Assembly: GCF_030027245.1 (NCBI RefSeq)
Contig: NZ_JASERT010000001.1
Location: 62,001-126,000, forward strand
Direction: 5' to 3'
DNA: 64,000 bases
Source of the DNA: Asticcacaulis sp. EMRT-3
Lineage (GTDB): Bacteria; Pseudomonadota; Alphaproteobacteria; Caulobacterales; Caulobacteraceae
Shown here: piece after piece, positions 1 through 9,570 of the stretch
Numbering within the stretch: position 1 is the stretch's first letter
How the letters are laid out: every line of letters begins with the position of its first letter
Notes under the pieces: generated by a model
Database searches by the model: none
Told to the model about the DNA's origin: nothing
Seen by the model: the letters and a program-made list of their open reading frames with translations, nothing else
Position numbers and translations under genes: made by a program

Positions 1-531
1 GCCGTGCATGAGGTCGAGGCGGCGCTGGGCCCCATCGAGGTGCTGGTCAATAATGCCGGTATCACGCGCGACGGCTTCTTCCATAAGATGTCGCTCGAAC
101 AGTGGCAGGACGTGATCCACACCAATATGGACAGCGTCTTCAACATGACCCGTCAGGTGATCGAAGGGATGCGCGAACGCAATTATGGCCGCATCATCAA
201 CATCTCCTCGATCAACGGCCAGAAGGGTCAGGCGGGCCAGAGCAACTATTCGGCGGCCAAGGCGGGCATGATCGGCTTCACCAAGGCCCTGGCGCTCGAA
301 TCGGCTTCCAAGGGCATCACGGTCAACTGCGTGGCCCCCGGCTATACCGGCACCGAAATGGTGTCGGCCATCGCCCCGGCGGTGCTGGAAAAGATCGTGG
401 CGGGCATTCCGGTCGGGCGTCTCGGCACACCCGAAGAAGTGGCCGAAATCTGCGCCTTCCTGGCCTCCGACATGGCCTCGTTCATTACGGGTGCGACCAT
501 CGCCGTCAATGGCGGCCAACACATGCTTTAA
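1..531 (+). CDS. phaB: Acetoacetyl-CoA reductase (3' part, 5' end cut by window)
   Basis: Short-chain dehydrogenase that most likely reduces acetoacetyl-CoA to (R)-3-hydroxybutyryl-CoA with NADPH for polyhydroxybutyrate synthesis. The frame is open from base 1, so the Rossmann glycine motif and the true start lie outside the window. Visible are the VNNAGITRDG strand, the catalytic serine in INISSING, the YxxxK pair in NYSAAKAG and the C-terminal TGATIAVNGGQHML. ITRDG..F and the GGQHM end favour PhaB over FabG, although the two families are close. A strong hairpin follows at 707-737. Stop is TAA at 529-531. Confidence 0.85.
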   Translation, partial: AVHEVEAALGPIEVLVNNAGITRDGFFHKMSLEQWQDVIHTNMDSVFNMTRQVIEGMRERNYGRIINISSINGQKGQAGQSNYSAAKAGMIGFTKALALESASKGITVNCVAPGYTGTEMVSAIAPAVLEKIVAGIPVGRLGTPEEVAEICAFLASDMASFITGATIAVNGGQHML

Positions 532-542
532 GGGTTCTAAGC

Positions 543-654
543 GCGTCCGGCTGGCCTGCAAAGCCACGTCTTTCAAGCTTCCGCTGCTCACGTACCCAAT
601 GTACGCTGCGCTGCGGGTCTTGAAAGCCATGCCTTTTCGCCTCAGCCGGACGGC
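543..654. repeat. Imperfect 112-bp palindrome downstream of phaB
   Basis: The left arm (543-595) and right arm (601-654) are imperfect reverse complements around a 5-base loop at 596-600. Matching blocks are GTCCGGCTG, GTCTTTCAAG and the central GTAC/GTAC. It has the form of a REP/MITE-like intergenic hairpin, and no second copy is seen in this window. There is no credible gene in 532-843 apart from this and the terminator. Confidence 0.6.
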
Positions 655-706
655 TTATAACACCTTAAAGTCATGAATCCCACACGCCTCAGACGTTCGG
701 GGCAAG

Positions 707-737
707 AGCGCGGAACTTTCGGGTTCCGCGCTTTTTC
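707..737 (+). terminator. Rho-independent terminator after phaB
   Basis: Perfect 10-bp stem AGCGCGGAAC / GTTCCGCGCT (707-716, 723-732) with a 6-base loop, followed by a T run. It is well placed to end the phaB transcript. Confidence 0.8.
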
Positions 738-846
738 ATGGTGAAATGCCACCTTTGAACTGGCCTTAAAGCGCCTTGGAAATACCTTAACATCGTCCGG
801 GCTTGTCTTAAATCCGCCCAAGTCAGACCCTACCACTCAAGGCGTG

Positions 847-1656
847 ATGACCAAGAAGCTGGTACATAGTCTGATAAGAATGGCGGGCGTCCTGCTGCTG
901 GTCGCCTGCGCCGTCGAATCCGGCGTGGCGCAGGCCCAGATCGTCAATTCCCTGCGTGAGGCCATGTTCGGCAGCAAGGGAGCCGATTCGCAAAAGCAGA
1001 CCCTGCCCAAGGTCGGTCATTTCGTCTCGGAAGACGGCGACGCCTTCGTCTTCGATCAGTCGCATTCTCAGGCCCTGATCCGCTTCGATGGCGACGATGA
1101 GACCTGGACGCTCACCCCTACGCCCGGCCCCAAGGGCGACATCATCTATAAAAACGATATTGGCGAACCGGTGCTGAAGGCCACGCGCTGGGGCGGCATG
1201 ATCCTGTTTACCGATTCGCGCCCGATGGGTGATCCGGTATCCGTCACCGGCAAGGCCGATGCTTTTACGCCCGGCCACATATCGCCGGGCCTGCTGTTTC
1301 AAACGCTTGTTCATGCCAGCCACCGCGTCAGCCTGGCCCTGGGCCGCAATTTCGGCTTCGATGCGCCCGATGTGACCCCCGGTGCCGATTATCTCTATGC
1401 CGACGCCGCGCAGGTGACTGCCGATGCGCTGGTGCGCGTGGCCCTTCAGGCGCGTGGCCGCAAGGCGCTCGATCCCGTCCATTCGGTGCAGTTTATCGAA
1501 GGCCGTCCCCCCAGCGCCACGCTCGATGACGGCGTGCTCGTACTTAAGCTCGATATAGCGCGTGGCCTGTGGGGCGGCCATGTCTCGTCAAAACGCATCA
1601 GCCATGTGGTGATGGCCAGCTACAGTCTGGATGATGCGCACGCTGACAGGCGCTAG
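847..1656 (+). CDS. Secreted protein of unknown function
   Basis: 269-residue protein with a clear Sec signal peptide: basic MTKKLVHSLIRM, hydrophobic GVLLLVACAV, and likely cleavage after VAQA. The mature part has no cysteine cluster or catalytic motif that I recognise. A GTG lies one codon upstream (844), but ATG 847 gives the more typical signal peptide. The stop codon TAG (1654-1656) is the first three bases of a 115-bp repeat element, so the original C-terminus may have been altered by that insertion. It converges with gloB. Confidence 0.7.
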   Translation: MTKKLVHSLIRMAGVLLLVACAVESGVAQAQIVNSLREAMFGSKGADSQKQTLPKVGHFVSEDGDAFVFDQSHSQALIRFDGDDETWTLTPTPGPKGDIIYKNDIGEPVLKATRWGGMILFTDSRPMGDPVSVTGKADAFTPGHISPGLLFQTLVHASHRVSLALGRNFGFDAPDVTPGADYLYADAAQVTADALVRVALQARGRKALDPVHSVQFIEGRPPSATLDDGVLVLKLDIARGLWGGHVSSKRISHVVMASYSLDDAHADRR

Positions 1657-1768
1657 AGCAACGAGCGTTTAATTTGACTTACAAATTGAATGCGAGATGC
1701 GGAAAAACGTAAAATGGAGAGCGGGTTGCATTCCTTTGACCGATTCAATCAGAATGCAGACCGCTCTA
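1654..1768 (+). repeat. Family A 115-bp element, copy 1
   Basis: Starts TAGAGCAACG and ends CGCTCTA. It is nearly identical to 19182-19296 and, inverted, to 62779-62893. The 3' half is itself palindromic (GAGCGGGTTGCAT.../...ATGCAGACCGCTC). The first TAG is the stop of the gene at 847, and the last CTA is, on the minus strand, the TAG stop of gloB. The element therefore fills the whole convergent gap and ends both genes. Confidence 0.85.
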
Positions 1769-2503
1769 AAAACGATCCTTGGCGCGGCGGAGTTCGCCGA
1801 ATTTCGCCGCCTGCGCCGCGAAACCGTCTTCCCGCAACGGATAAACCAGAAACGGATTGGTGGCTTTTTCCTCGGCCACGCTCGAAGGCACGGTCGGTTC
1901 GCCGCGCGCCCGCAGGCCCCGCATCCGCATCGCCCGCGCCACCAGTTCGGGAAAATCCCCCAAACTTTCGGCAAATTTCAGATTGGCCAGCGTATATTCA
2001 TGGGCGCTGTACAGCACTGTCTCTTCGGGTAGGGCGCATAGCCGCGCAAGGCTGGCCCACATCTGTTCAGGCGTGCCCTCGAACAGGCGTCCGCAGCCGA
2101 GTGGAAACAGGGTATCGGCCACGAAGGCCACGCCGTCGCCTTGCGCATAATAGCCGATATGGCCAAGCGTGTGGCCGCCGAGATCGAGGACATCGAGCCG
2201 GGTTTCGCCCAGCATGACATGCTCACCCGGCTTCAGTTCGTGATCGAGCGGGGCTAAGCGCCGTACCTCAGGCGGCCCGTAAATCTGACAACCGGTGCGC
2301 GCCTGTACCAGCGCATTGCCGCCGGCATGATCGGGATGCCAGTGGGTATTGAGGATAAAATTAAGCCTGCGTCCGCCCAGTTGGCGCAAAATGGCCGCCG
2401 GTTCCGGCGCGTCGATGGCCGCTGTCAGGCCGGTAGCTTCGTCCGTGATCAGAAAGCCGTAATTGTCCTGAAGGCAGGGGAAGATGTCGATTTTTAGCGG
2501 CAT
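1766..2503 (-). CDS. gloB: Hydroxyacylglutathione hydrolase (glyoxalase II)
   Basis: Hydrolyses S-lactoylglutathione to lactate and glutathione, the second step of methylglyoxal detoxification in the cytoplasm. It is 245 residues, a normal length. The binuclear metal motif THWHPDH is at residues 53-59, with further ligands in GHTLGHIGYY, ADTLFPLGCGR and SAHEYT. The C-terminal glutathione-binding tail (ATNPFLVYPL, RRAKDRF) is present. The start overlaps, head to head, the longest possible version of the neighbouring methyltransferase frame. Its stop codon lies in a family A repeat. Confidence 0.92.
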   Translation of the reverse strand: MPLKIDIFPCLQDNYGFLITDEATGLTAAIDAPEPAAILRQLGGRRLNFILNTHWHPDHAGGNALVQARTGCQIYGPPEVRRLAPLDHELKPGEHVMLGETRLDVLDLGGHTLGHIGYYAQGDGVAFVADTLFPLGCGRLFEGTPEQMWASLARLCALPEETVLYSAHEYTLANLKFAESLGDFPELVARAMRMRGLRARGEPTVPSSVAEEKATNPFLVYPLREDGFAAQAAKFGELRRAKDRF

Positions 2504-2579
2504 ATACAGATTCCACCCTGATAGTTTTACGAAATGCCCCTATATCCTTATAGGATGCTCCACCTGCGAAAGACAGCCC

Positions 2580-3335
2580 TTGCGCCGCACCGTTGAAGAT
2601 CTCAATCGTTTTTACGCCTCGCCGGAAGGGGCGATTGTCAAGCGCCTGATCGGCAACAAGCTGGCCGAAGCCTGGCCCGATGTGCGCGGCCTCGACCTGC
2701 TCGGTATCGGTTACTGCACCCCCTATCTGGAATCCTGCGTCGAGGCGCGCCGCGTTCTCTCGGCCATGCCGGGCGGGCAGGGCGCGGAAATCTGGCCGAC
2801 GGGGCTGAAGGTGCGCACCACCCTGGTGGAAGAAGAGGCCCTGCCGTTTCCTTCGGCACTGTTTGATCGCATCGTCATGATGCATGTGCTGGAAGAATCG
2901 GCGACGCCGCAGGGGCTTTTGCTTGAGGCTTCAAGGCTTTTATCGCCCAGTGGCAAGCTGATCATCGGCGTGGCGGCGCGCGGCGGTTTCTGGGCCCATG
3001 CCGAACAGACGCCGTTTGGCTACGGCCAGCCCTATAGCCGGATGCAGCTCGAAGCCGCCCTGCGCGACGCCGAACTGGAACCTCTGGCCTGGTCCTATGC
3101 CCTGTATGCCCCGCCGTGGCGCATCACCCGGCGCTGGGCGGGGCCGCTCGAAACCATCCTGCCTGCCATCTGGCCGATGAGCGGCGGCCTGATCCTGATG
3201 GAGGCCGGGCGCAGGCCCTTCGTGGCCCAGAAGCGGGCGGCGCAAAAATCGTTGCTGCGTGAGTTGCGCGGCGCCCTGACTCCGGCTTCCGCACCTGTGC
3301 CCACCCCCAGTTCACGTGAGCTTGAAAACGCATAA
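2580..3335 (+). CDS. Class I SAM-dependent methyltransferase
   Basis: Predicted methyltransferase of unknown substrate, divergent from gloB. It shows a degenerate motif I (GLDLLGIGYCTPYLE), an acidic loop (VEEEALPFPSALFDRIVMMHVLEE) resembling motifs II-III of the UbiE/type 11 family, and SPSGKLIIGV after it. I prefer the TTG at 2580 (about 251 residues, GAAAG upstream), because the extra 32 residues from ATG 2484 look non-conserved and that ATG lies inside gloB. No peptide substrate motif is visible. The next gene follows after a 74-base gap. Confidence 0.75.
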   Translation: MRRTVEDLNRFYASPEGAIVKRLIGNKLAEAWPDVRGLDLLGIGYCTPYLESCVEARRVLSAMPGGQGAEIWPTGLKVRTTLVEEEALPFPSALFDRIVMMHVLEESATPQGLLLEASRLLSPSGKLIIGVAARGGFWAHAEQTPFGYGQPYSRMQLEAALRDAELEPLAWSYALYAPPWRITRRWAGPLETILPAIWPMSGGLILMEAGRRPFVAQKRAAQKSLLRELRGALTPASAPVPTPSSRELENA

Positions 3336-3409
3336 AGTCTTTGCCCGCATGGCGATTCTGCGCCATAGGTCAGGATGATAAGAAACGATTACGCCCCGCA
3401 GGGAAGATT

Positions 3410-3913
3410 ATGAAACAGCTCATTCTCATGCGCCATGCCCAGGCAGAAAAGAAGGCGAAAAGCGGCGAGGATTTCGACCGCAACCTGTCGGCGCATGGCC
3501 GCGAGGAAGCCGCCAGCGTAGCGCGCGCTCTGAAGGCTTACGGCGTGAAGCCCGATTTCGCGCTTGTTTCTGCTGCGCAGCGTACGCAAGACACTTTCCG
3601 CGAGATCGAGGCCGTGCTCGGTGAAATTCCGGCCCTGATCTCGAAGGATTTCTACAATGCCGGGGCGGAATCCTTGCGCCGGGCCATTGAGCGCCACGAA
3701 AGCGATGGCCAGTGCCTGCTGGTGGTGGCGCATAATCCCGGCGTGCAATATCTGGTGGCCGACTATCTGTTTGAAGGGGCGGCGGGGCCGGAAATCGTCG
3801 GGCGCGTGCAGGGCAATTACCCGACCGCCACGGCGACGGTGTTCGAGGTCGATGTGGCCGGACGGCCTGTCTATGACGGCATCTACCTTGCCAAAGACGT
3901 GGCGGGGGCCTGA
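3410..3913 (+). CDS. SixA-like histidine phosphatase
   Basis: 167-residue phosphoglycerate-mutase-type phosphatase. The catalytic MRHAQAEK sits at the N-terminus, followed by DRNLSAHGREEA and the second histidine in VVAHNPGV. This matches the short SixA branch that dephosphorylates phosphohistidine, for example on Hpt domains, though the substrate here is not shown. I take ATG 3410, because the upstream extension lacks family resemblance. Its TGA overlaps the pyrD ATG by one base, which suggests translational coupling. Confidence 0.85.
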   Translation: MKQLILMRHAQAEKKAKSGEDFDRNLSAHGREEAASVARALKAYGVKPDFALVSAAQRTQDTFREIEAVLGEIPALISKDFYNAGAESLRRAIERHESDGQCLLVVAHNPGVQYLVADYLFEGAAGPEIVGRVQGNYPTATATVFEVDVAGRPVYDGIYLAKDVAGA

Positions 3914-4974
3914 TGTACAGGCTGGCGACCCGCGCCCTGCATAGTCTGGCGGCCGAAGATGCCCACAGCCTGACCATCGGACTGCTCAAGGCGGGGCTGG
4001 GGCCGGTATCAGGTCTGCACACCCCGCAACTGGCCGTCGATGTACCCTATGCGGGCGGAAGCCTGCACTTTCCCAACTGCGTCGGGTTGGCCGCCGGTTT
4101 TGACAAAAACGCCGATGTGCCGCTGGCCATGATCCGCGCCGGTTTCGGCTTTGCTGAATGCGGCACGGTGACGCCCCTGCCGCAGGAGGGCAATCCGAAG
4201 CCGCGCCTGTTCCGGCTGACCGAGGATCGCGCGGTCATCAACCGCATGGGCTTTAACAATAAGGGGCTGGAGGTTTTTCAGCGCCATCTCGAACATATCA
4301 ATGCCCACAAAAAAGGCGCGGTGATCGGGCTGAATATCGGTGCCAATAAGGACGCCGCCGACCGCATGAACGACTACCTCACCGGCCTGAAGCGCTTGTG
4401 GGGGATGGGCAGCTATTTCACCATCAATATTTCCTCACCCAATACGCCGGGCCTGCGCGCTTTGCAGGGCAAATCACATCTCGATGACCTGCTGGGCCAG
4501 ATTGCCGAAACGCGCGCGGCGCTGGTGCGGGTATCAGGTCAGAATTGCCCGATCTTCCTCAAGATTGCGCCTGACCTTGATGATGGCGAGATCGGGGATA
4601 CGGTAGAGGCCACCCTGACGCATCAGCTTGACGGGCTGATCGTGTCCAACACCACCCTGTCACGCGAGGGCCTGACATCAAGGCTGGCGCGCGAAAGCGG
4701 CGGCATGTCGGGGGCACCTTTGTTCGCCAAATCGACGCAGGCCCTGCGCGTGGCGCGCGCGGCGAGCGGCGGCAGGCTTGTGCTGATCGGGGCGGGCGGC
4801 GTGGCGTCGGGGGCTGACGCCTATGCCAAGATTCGCGCCGGGGCGTCGCTGGTGCAGCTCTATTCGGCGATAGTCTATGAAGGGCCGGGACTGGCCGATG
4901 CCATCCGCCGTGATCTGGTGGCGCGCCTGAAGGCCGATGGCTTCCGCTCGGTCAGCGAAGCGGTGGGGACGTAA
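3913..4974 (+). CDS. pyrD: Dihydroorotate dehydrogenase (quinone)
   Basis: Oxidises dihydroorotate to orotate in UMP synthesis, passing electrons to membrane quinone. Length 353 and the N-terminal helix (YRLATRALHSL...) mark a class 2 enzyme. FMN and substrate motifs seen: GLAAGFDKNADVP, ECGTVTPLPQEGNPKPRLFRL, FNNKG, NISSPNTPGLR (class 2 serine), ISNTT-type VSNTTLSR and IGAGGVASG. It is coupled to the upstream phosphatase. It is followed at 4980 by a long palindrome that separates it from the convergent O-antigen ligase gene. Confidence 0.95.
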   Translation: MYRLATRALHSLAAEDAHSLTIGLLKAGLGPVSGLHTPQLAVDVPYAGGSLHFPNCVGLAAGFDKNADVPLAMIRAGFGFAECGTVTPLPQEGNPKPRLFRLTEDRAVINRMGFNNKGLEVFQRHLEHINAHKKGAVIGLNIGANKDAADRMNDYLTGLKRLWGMGSYFTINISSPNTPGLRALQGKSHLDDLLGQIAETRAALVRVSGQNCPIFLKIAPDLDDGEIGDTVEATLTHQLDGLIVSNTTLSREGLTSRLARESGGMSGAPLFAKSTQALRVARAASGGRLVLIGAGGVASGADAYAKIRAGASLVQLYSAIVYEGPGLADAIRRDLVARLKADGFRSVSEAVGT

Positions 4975-4979
4975 GTTTA

Positions 4980-5185
4980 AATCCACAGATGAACACAGAT
5001 ATTCAGAGCTATCCCACGCTACCGCTATCGGTATAGTCAGAGGTCTTGCTCACAGATAAGGCGATGGTGGTTGTCGTCTGCCCCTATTTTACCTAATGCC
5101 GCGAAGCGGCGACCTGTGTACAATCGGCTTCGTTCGGTAGCGGTAGCGTGAAGCCGTTACGAATATCTGTGTTCATCTGTGGATT
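4980..5185. repeat. 206-bp imperfect palindrome between pyrD and the ligase gene
   Basis: A perfect 25-bp inverted repeat forms the ends (4980-5004 and 5161-5185, containing CCACAGATGAACACAGAT), and a nested 13-bp pair lies at 5015-5027 and 5138-5150 (CACGCTACCGCTA). It fills almost the entire gap between two convergent stop codons. No gene is seen inside. It may act as a two-way transcription end or be an inserted intergenic repeat. Confidence 0.75.
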
Positions 5186-5192
5186 CAAAACC

Positions 5193-6509
5193 TTACTCTT
5201 CCACCGCATTGGCGGTCAGCCGCGCCAGGGCGCAGACAAACAAGGCCCAGATCAGCGAATTCTGCGACAGGATAAAGCTTTCCGACAGGATCAGGAAGCT
5301 GAACAGAAGCAGGATCAGCACCGAAAAGAAGCCATCCCTGACGCGCGCAAAGCGGAACAGGGCGCAAAAATAGCCGATGGCGAGCACCGCGCCAAACAGG
5401 ATGACGCCGATCCAGCCCACCTGAATCAGCAGGTCAAGCCAGCCATTATGCGCCGAGGGCACATCCCAGTGGGTTTCCTGTCGCACCACGGCGGCGGGGA
5501 TGGAGGTCGGCGTCCAGAAGGCTTTGTAGCCATAGCCGAGCCACGGATGCTTGTCGGACAGGCGCATCAGCGAGGCCCAGATTTCGGTGCGGCCGGTAAG
5601 CGTTGGGTCTTTGCCCAGCGCCTTGAAGATCAGGTCGGGCGCAGCATAAAAGAGCGTGCCGCCCAGAAGCGCCATCGTGGCCGCCAGCCAGACGAAGATG
5701 ATCGACAACACGCCGCCACGTTGCAGGGCCAGCAGCACCGGATAGGCCACAGCCGCGACGAGGCAGCATAGAAGCGAGGTTTTCGAGCGCGACATCACCA
5801 CCAGAATGAAGATGGCGACGGCCAGCCCGATCCAGTATCTGCGGCGCTCGGGTGCGACATAGGCCGAGGCGCAAGCTGCGATGAAGCCCAGCACCATCAT
5901 GGCCGCCATCTGGTTTTTCTCGTACCACAAGCCCTTCCAGTCACCGGCATTGATGTCGTGATGGATGCCGAGCGAAGGGACGCAGATGCAGACGAAATAG
6001 GTACCGAAAGCCAGGATGGCAAAGGCCAGGCCGATGATCTGGACAAGATCGCGGCCTTGCCAGCGCGCCGCCAGATACAGGCCGAACAGGGTGGTCATGG
6101 CCACGGCAATGGTGCGCCTTGTGGTGGTGGCCGGGTCGATCGACCAGAAGCTGGAGGCATAGCACAGCCCGATCAGCAGGCCGGTCATGAAGACGGCGGG
6201 CAGGATGCGCAAAAAACGATTGAGGCGCAAACCGACCAGCGCCAGAGTCGCGGCATAGACCGGCAGCCACATCAGGCGCAGCACCGCTGAATCGCTTTCG
6301 GCGGCGGCCAGATCGGTGGTTTGCGGGGCGAATAGCGGCCCGATCAGGGCGTTGGAAAAGAGCAGGAGGCAAAACAGGGACAGCGCCACCTCGGCGCGGA
6401 CAATCCAGCGCGTCCGTCCGGAGGGCGCGCTGGATGAGTCCGGGATGGCAGGAGCGGCGGCGGGCATGGCGGCGGGTGCGGACGCCCATTCCGGGCAGGA
6501 TGGGTGCAA
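5193..6509 (-). CDS. O-antigen ligase / Wzy-type polysaccharide polymerase
   Basis: 438-residue inner-membrane protein with about ten hydrophobic segments. A periplasmic loop carries WYEKNQMA and, further on, the Wzy_C-type stretch with TGRTEIWASL and SAHNGWLDLLIQVGW. This arrangement is typical of the O-antigen ligase superfamily (WaaL, ExoQ-like). The sequence does not say whether it ligates O-antigen or polymerises another glycan. It lies 26 bases after flgH on the same strand and may be read through from the flagellar operon, but its role looks unrelated. Confidence 0.8.
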   Translation of the reverse strand: MHPSCPEWASAPAAMPAAAPAIPDSSSAPSGRTRWIVRAEVALSLFCLLLFSNALIGPLFAPQTTDLAAAESDSAVLRLMWLPVYAATLALVGLRLNRFLRILPAVFMTGLLIGLCYASSFWSIDPATTTRRTIAVAMTTLFGLYLAARWQGRDLVQIIGLAFAILAFGTYFVCICVPSLGIHHDINAGDWKGLWYEKNQMAAMMVLGFIAACASAYVAPERRRYWIGLAVAIFILVVMSRSKTSLLCCLVAAVAYPVLLALQRGGVLSIIFVWLAATMALLGGTLFYAAPDLIFKALGKDPTLTGRTEIWASLMRLSDKHPWLGYGYKAFWTPTSIPAAVVRQETHWDVPSAHNGWLDLLIQVGWIGVILFGAVLAIGYFCALFRFARVRDGFFSVLILLLFSFLILSESFILSQNSLIWALFVCALARLTANAVEE

Positions 6510-6535
6510 GTTATGCGAGAATTCTCAAAATATGG

Positions 6536-7291
6536 TTAGAACGGCGAGAATTTTTCCATCAGGGCCTGCGAGGCAGGCGGCTTTTGCATATTGGTGATGT
6601 CGCCGCGTCCGCCATAGGAGATGCGCGCCTCGGCCAGTTGCGAGGAGTTGATGGTGTTGGTTGAGGTAATATCTTCCGGCCGGGCTATGCCCGAAACGGT
6701 CAGGACGCGCACTTCGCGGTCGGTGCGTACCTCCTGCGTGCCCTGGATGATCAGATTGCCATTGGGCAGGACGCCGCTGACGACGGCAGACATCGTGATC
6801 GAAATCTTCTCGGCGCGCTTGATCGTGCCGTCGCCCGCATCGCTGGCCGATGAGGTGTTGCCGAGCGCACTGGCGGGATTATAGCCGCTGGGCAGAATTT
6901 TCCCCAGGCTCGATTCCAGCCCGAAAAAGGTCGGTGTGGCGGCATTATAGCTGTTGGAACGTGAACGGGCCGTCGAATTGCTGGTCTGGGCGCTGTCATT
7001 GATCTCGACCATCACCGTCAGGATGTCGCCGACCGAACGGGCGCGCTGGTCGTTGAAGAAGGTGCGCGCGCCGACGCGCCACAGTGAATTGGCAGAGGCC
7101 GGCGTCGGTGCCGCTGTCGGGGTGAGCAGGGCCTGCTGCTGCGGCACCAGCGCTGCCGGATAGCCCATCGGCGACAATTCCGGCCCGTTGATTGCCTCAT
7201 GCACCGAGGCGCAGCCGCCGAGGGCGGAAAATGCGGTGAGGGCGGTCAGGCCGATAAGGGCGGGCAGCGAAATGGGGCGGAACATGAACAA
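6536..7291 (-). CDS. flgH: Flagellar L-ring protein FlgH
   Basis: Outer-membrane lipoprotein forming the L-ring around the flagellar rod. The lipobox LGGC is at residues 24-27 after a hydrophobic signal. Further family marks are SLWRVGARTFFNDQRARSVGDILTV, the serine/alanine-rich middle, NGNLIIQGTQEVR and SGIARPEDI near the C-terminus. 251 residues is normal. It is the last gene of flgF-flgG-flgA-flgH, six bases after flgA. Confidence 0.95.
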   Translation of the reverse strand: MFMFRPISLPALIGLTALTAFSALGGCASVHEAINGPELSPMGYPAALVPQQQALLTPTAAPTPASANSLWRVGARTFFNDQRARSVGDILTVMVEINDSAQTSNSTARSRSNSYNAATPTFFGLESSLGKILPSGYNPASALGNTSSASDAGDGTIKRAEKISITMSAVVSGVLPNGNLIIQGTQEVRTDREVRVLTVSGIARPEDITSTNTINSSQLAEARISYGGRGDITNMQKPPASQALMEKFSPF

Positions 7292-7297
7292 CCTTCC

Positions 7298-7945
7298 TTA
7301 ACGCGAAGACAGAAGCATATGCGAACGGAGCGTATCGGCGGCCGGTCCCGCCACGGCTGTGCCGGGGCCGGTGATGACGGCGTCGATGGATTTTTTGGAG
7401 CTGGTATTCTGGATCTGGATCAGGTCACCGACGGCACCGTCTTTTTCGGCCTGACCGCTCATGGTCAGGCTGAGGCCGTTGGCGCTCCAGGTGACGGCCA
7501 CGCTGTCGTCGCGCTTGACGACCACGGGGCCGGAAGCCGGACCATAGGCGGCGGATGCGGTTTGCGGCCAGCCGCTGGGGGAAGACGCAGCGGCTGAAGC
7601 CCCGATATTGGCGCTTTGCGGCAGGGCCTGTCCGGCACCGCCGTCCGGGCCTGCCGTCACGATGATGCGGCGCAGGCCGCGCGGATTATCCCAGTAAACC
7701 CCGGCGCGCGCCGCCATAGCCTGCACGATACCGGCGTCGAGCACGGCGGTCGGGCCGCTGCGCGTGCCGACCTGCACATTGCTGGCAGCGCCGGCATTGG
7801 CGAACAGGTCGCCGAGCGTGATACGGCCATCGCCGTCGCTGGTGGTGCCGCGCAAAACCAGCAGGCCGGCGGCGTTTGCCGTCGCAGCGGCGGACACCGG
7901 TGCCAGTAGCGCCGCACCAAGCATCAGGGCGAGCAGGGCTTTCAT
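7298..7945 (-). CDS. flgA: Flagellar basal-body P-ring formation protein FlgA
   Basis: Periplasmic chaperone needed to assemble the FlgI P-ring. It has an N-terminal Sec signal (MKALLALMLGAALLAPVSAAA) and a C-terminal SAF-like half with VVVKRDDSVAVTWSANGLSLTMSGQA, GAVGDLIQIQNTSSKK and a final VITGPGTAV-type strand. 215 residues. It sits between flgG and flgH with very short gaps, the same order as in Caulobacter. Confidence 0.88.
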   Translation of the reverse strand: MKALLALMLGAALLAPVSAAATANAAGLLVLRGTTSDGDGRITLGDLFANAGAASNVQVGTRSGPTAVLDAGIVQAMAARAGVYWDNPRGLRRIIVTAGPDGGAGQALPQSANIGASAAASSPSGWPQTASAAYGPASGPVVVKRDDSVAVTWSANGLSLTMSGQAEKDGAVGDLIQIQNTSSKKSIDAVITGPGTAVAGPAADTLRSHMLLSSR

Positions 7946-7948
7946 GAC

Positions 7949-8740
<792 letters not shown>

Positions 8741-8753
8741 GGTCTTTTACTCC

Positions 8754-9503
8754 CTACGCTACCTTGCCGAGCCGCTCGATAGCGGATTTCGACAGGGAGG
8801 CATTTTGTTCGATGATATTGGCCAGACTCTCGTAAGCGCGGTTGATCTGCACCAGATGGGTGATTTCCTTCATCGGATTGACATTGGAGGCTTCCAGATA
8901 GCCCTGTTCCACATTGGCGTCGGTGGCGGGCAGGGCCTGGGCATTGCTGACCAGACTGTAGGTGCTGTCGCCGTTTTTCGACAGGTCGCTCATATTGGCG
9001 ATGCGCACGATATTGAGCTTGCCGACACGTTCGGCCTGGCCCTGATACATCTGGGTGATGATGCCGTCCTTGGAGATGGTCGGCTCGCCTTTTTTCGGAT
9101 CGAGCACGATCGGGCCGCCATCGCCCTGCACCGGATAGCCGTCCTGTGTCACCAGGGTGCCGGTCGAATCGAGGCTGAAGGCCCCGTCGCGCGTATAGGC
9201 GTTGCCCTTGGGGCCGCCGACCACGAAGAAGGTGCCTTCACCGCTTAAGGCCAGATCGAGAGGCGCGCCGGTCTGGTTGAGCGCGCCTTGTGAAAAGTCG
9301 CGGCCGACGCCGCTGTCATAGGCAAAATTGGCCGGGGTGCGGATCGGCGAATCATAGGCGGGCGCACCGGCCTGGGTATTGACCAGCAGTTCCTCGAACT
9401 TGTAGCCGGTCGTGTTCATATTGGCCAGGTTGTTGGCGCTGATGTCCAGTTCCCGTTGCAGGGTCATCTGACGCGACAGGGCGATGTAGCTGGTATTGTC
9501 CAT
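8754..9503 (-). CDS. flgF: Flagellar proximal rod protein FlgF
   Basis: Proximal rod subunit. It has the N-terminal LQRELDISANNLANMNTTGYK motif and a C-terminal YLEASNVNPMKEITHLV and INRAYE. I start at ATG 9503, because AGGAG lies ten bases upstream and the preceding residues look non-coding. 249 residues. It is the first gene of the flgFGAH operon, downstream of a near-consensus sigma-54 promoter at 9571-9586. Confidence 0.95.
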   Translation of the reverse strand: MDNTSYIALSRQMTLQRELDISANNLANMNTTGYKFEELLVNTQAGAPAYDSPIRTPANFAYDSGVGRDFSQGALNQTGAPLDLALSGEGTFFVVGGPKGNAYTRDGAFSLDSTGTLVTQDGYPVQGDGGPIVLDPKKGEPTISKDGIITQMYQGQAERVGKLNIVRIANMSDLSKNGDSTYSLVSNAQALPATDANVEQGYLEASNVNPMKEITHLVQINRAYESLANIIEQNASLSKSAIERLGKVA

Positions 9504-9570
9504 GTCGGCTCCTCTGGTTTGGGTGCGGGTCAGGGCCGAAACTTGGCCGTTAACCATGATTATTTGGGTA

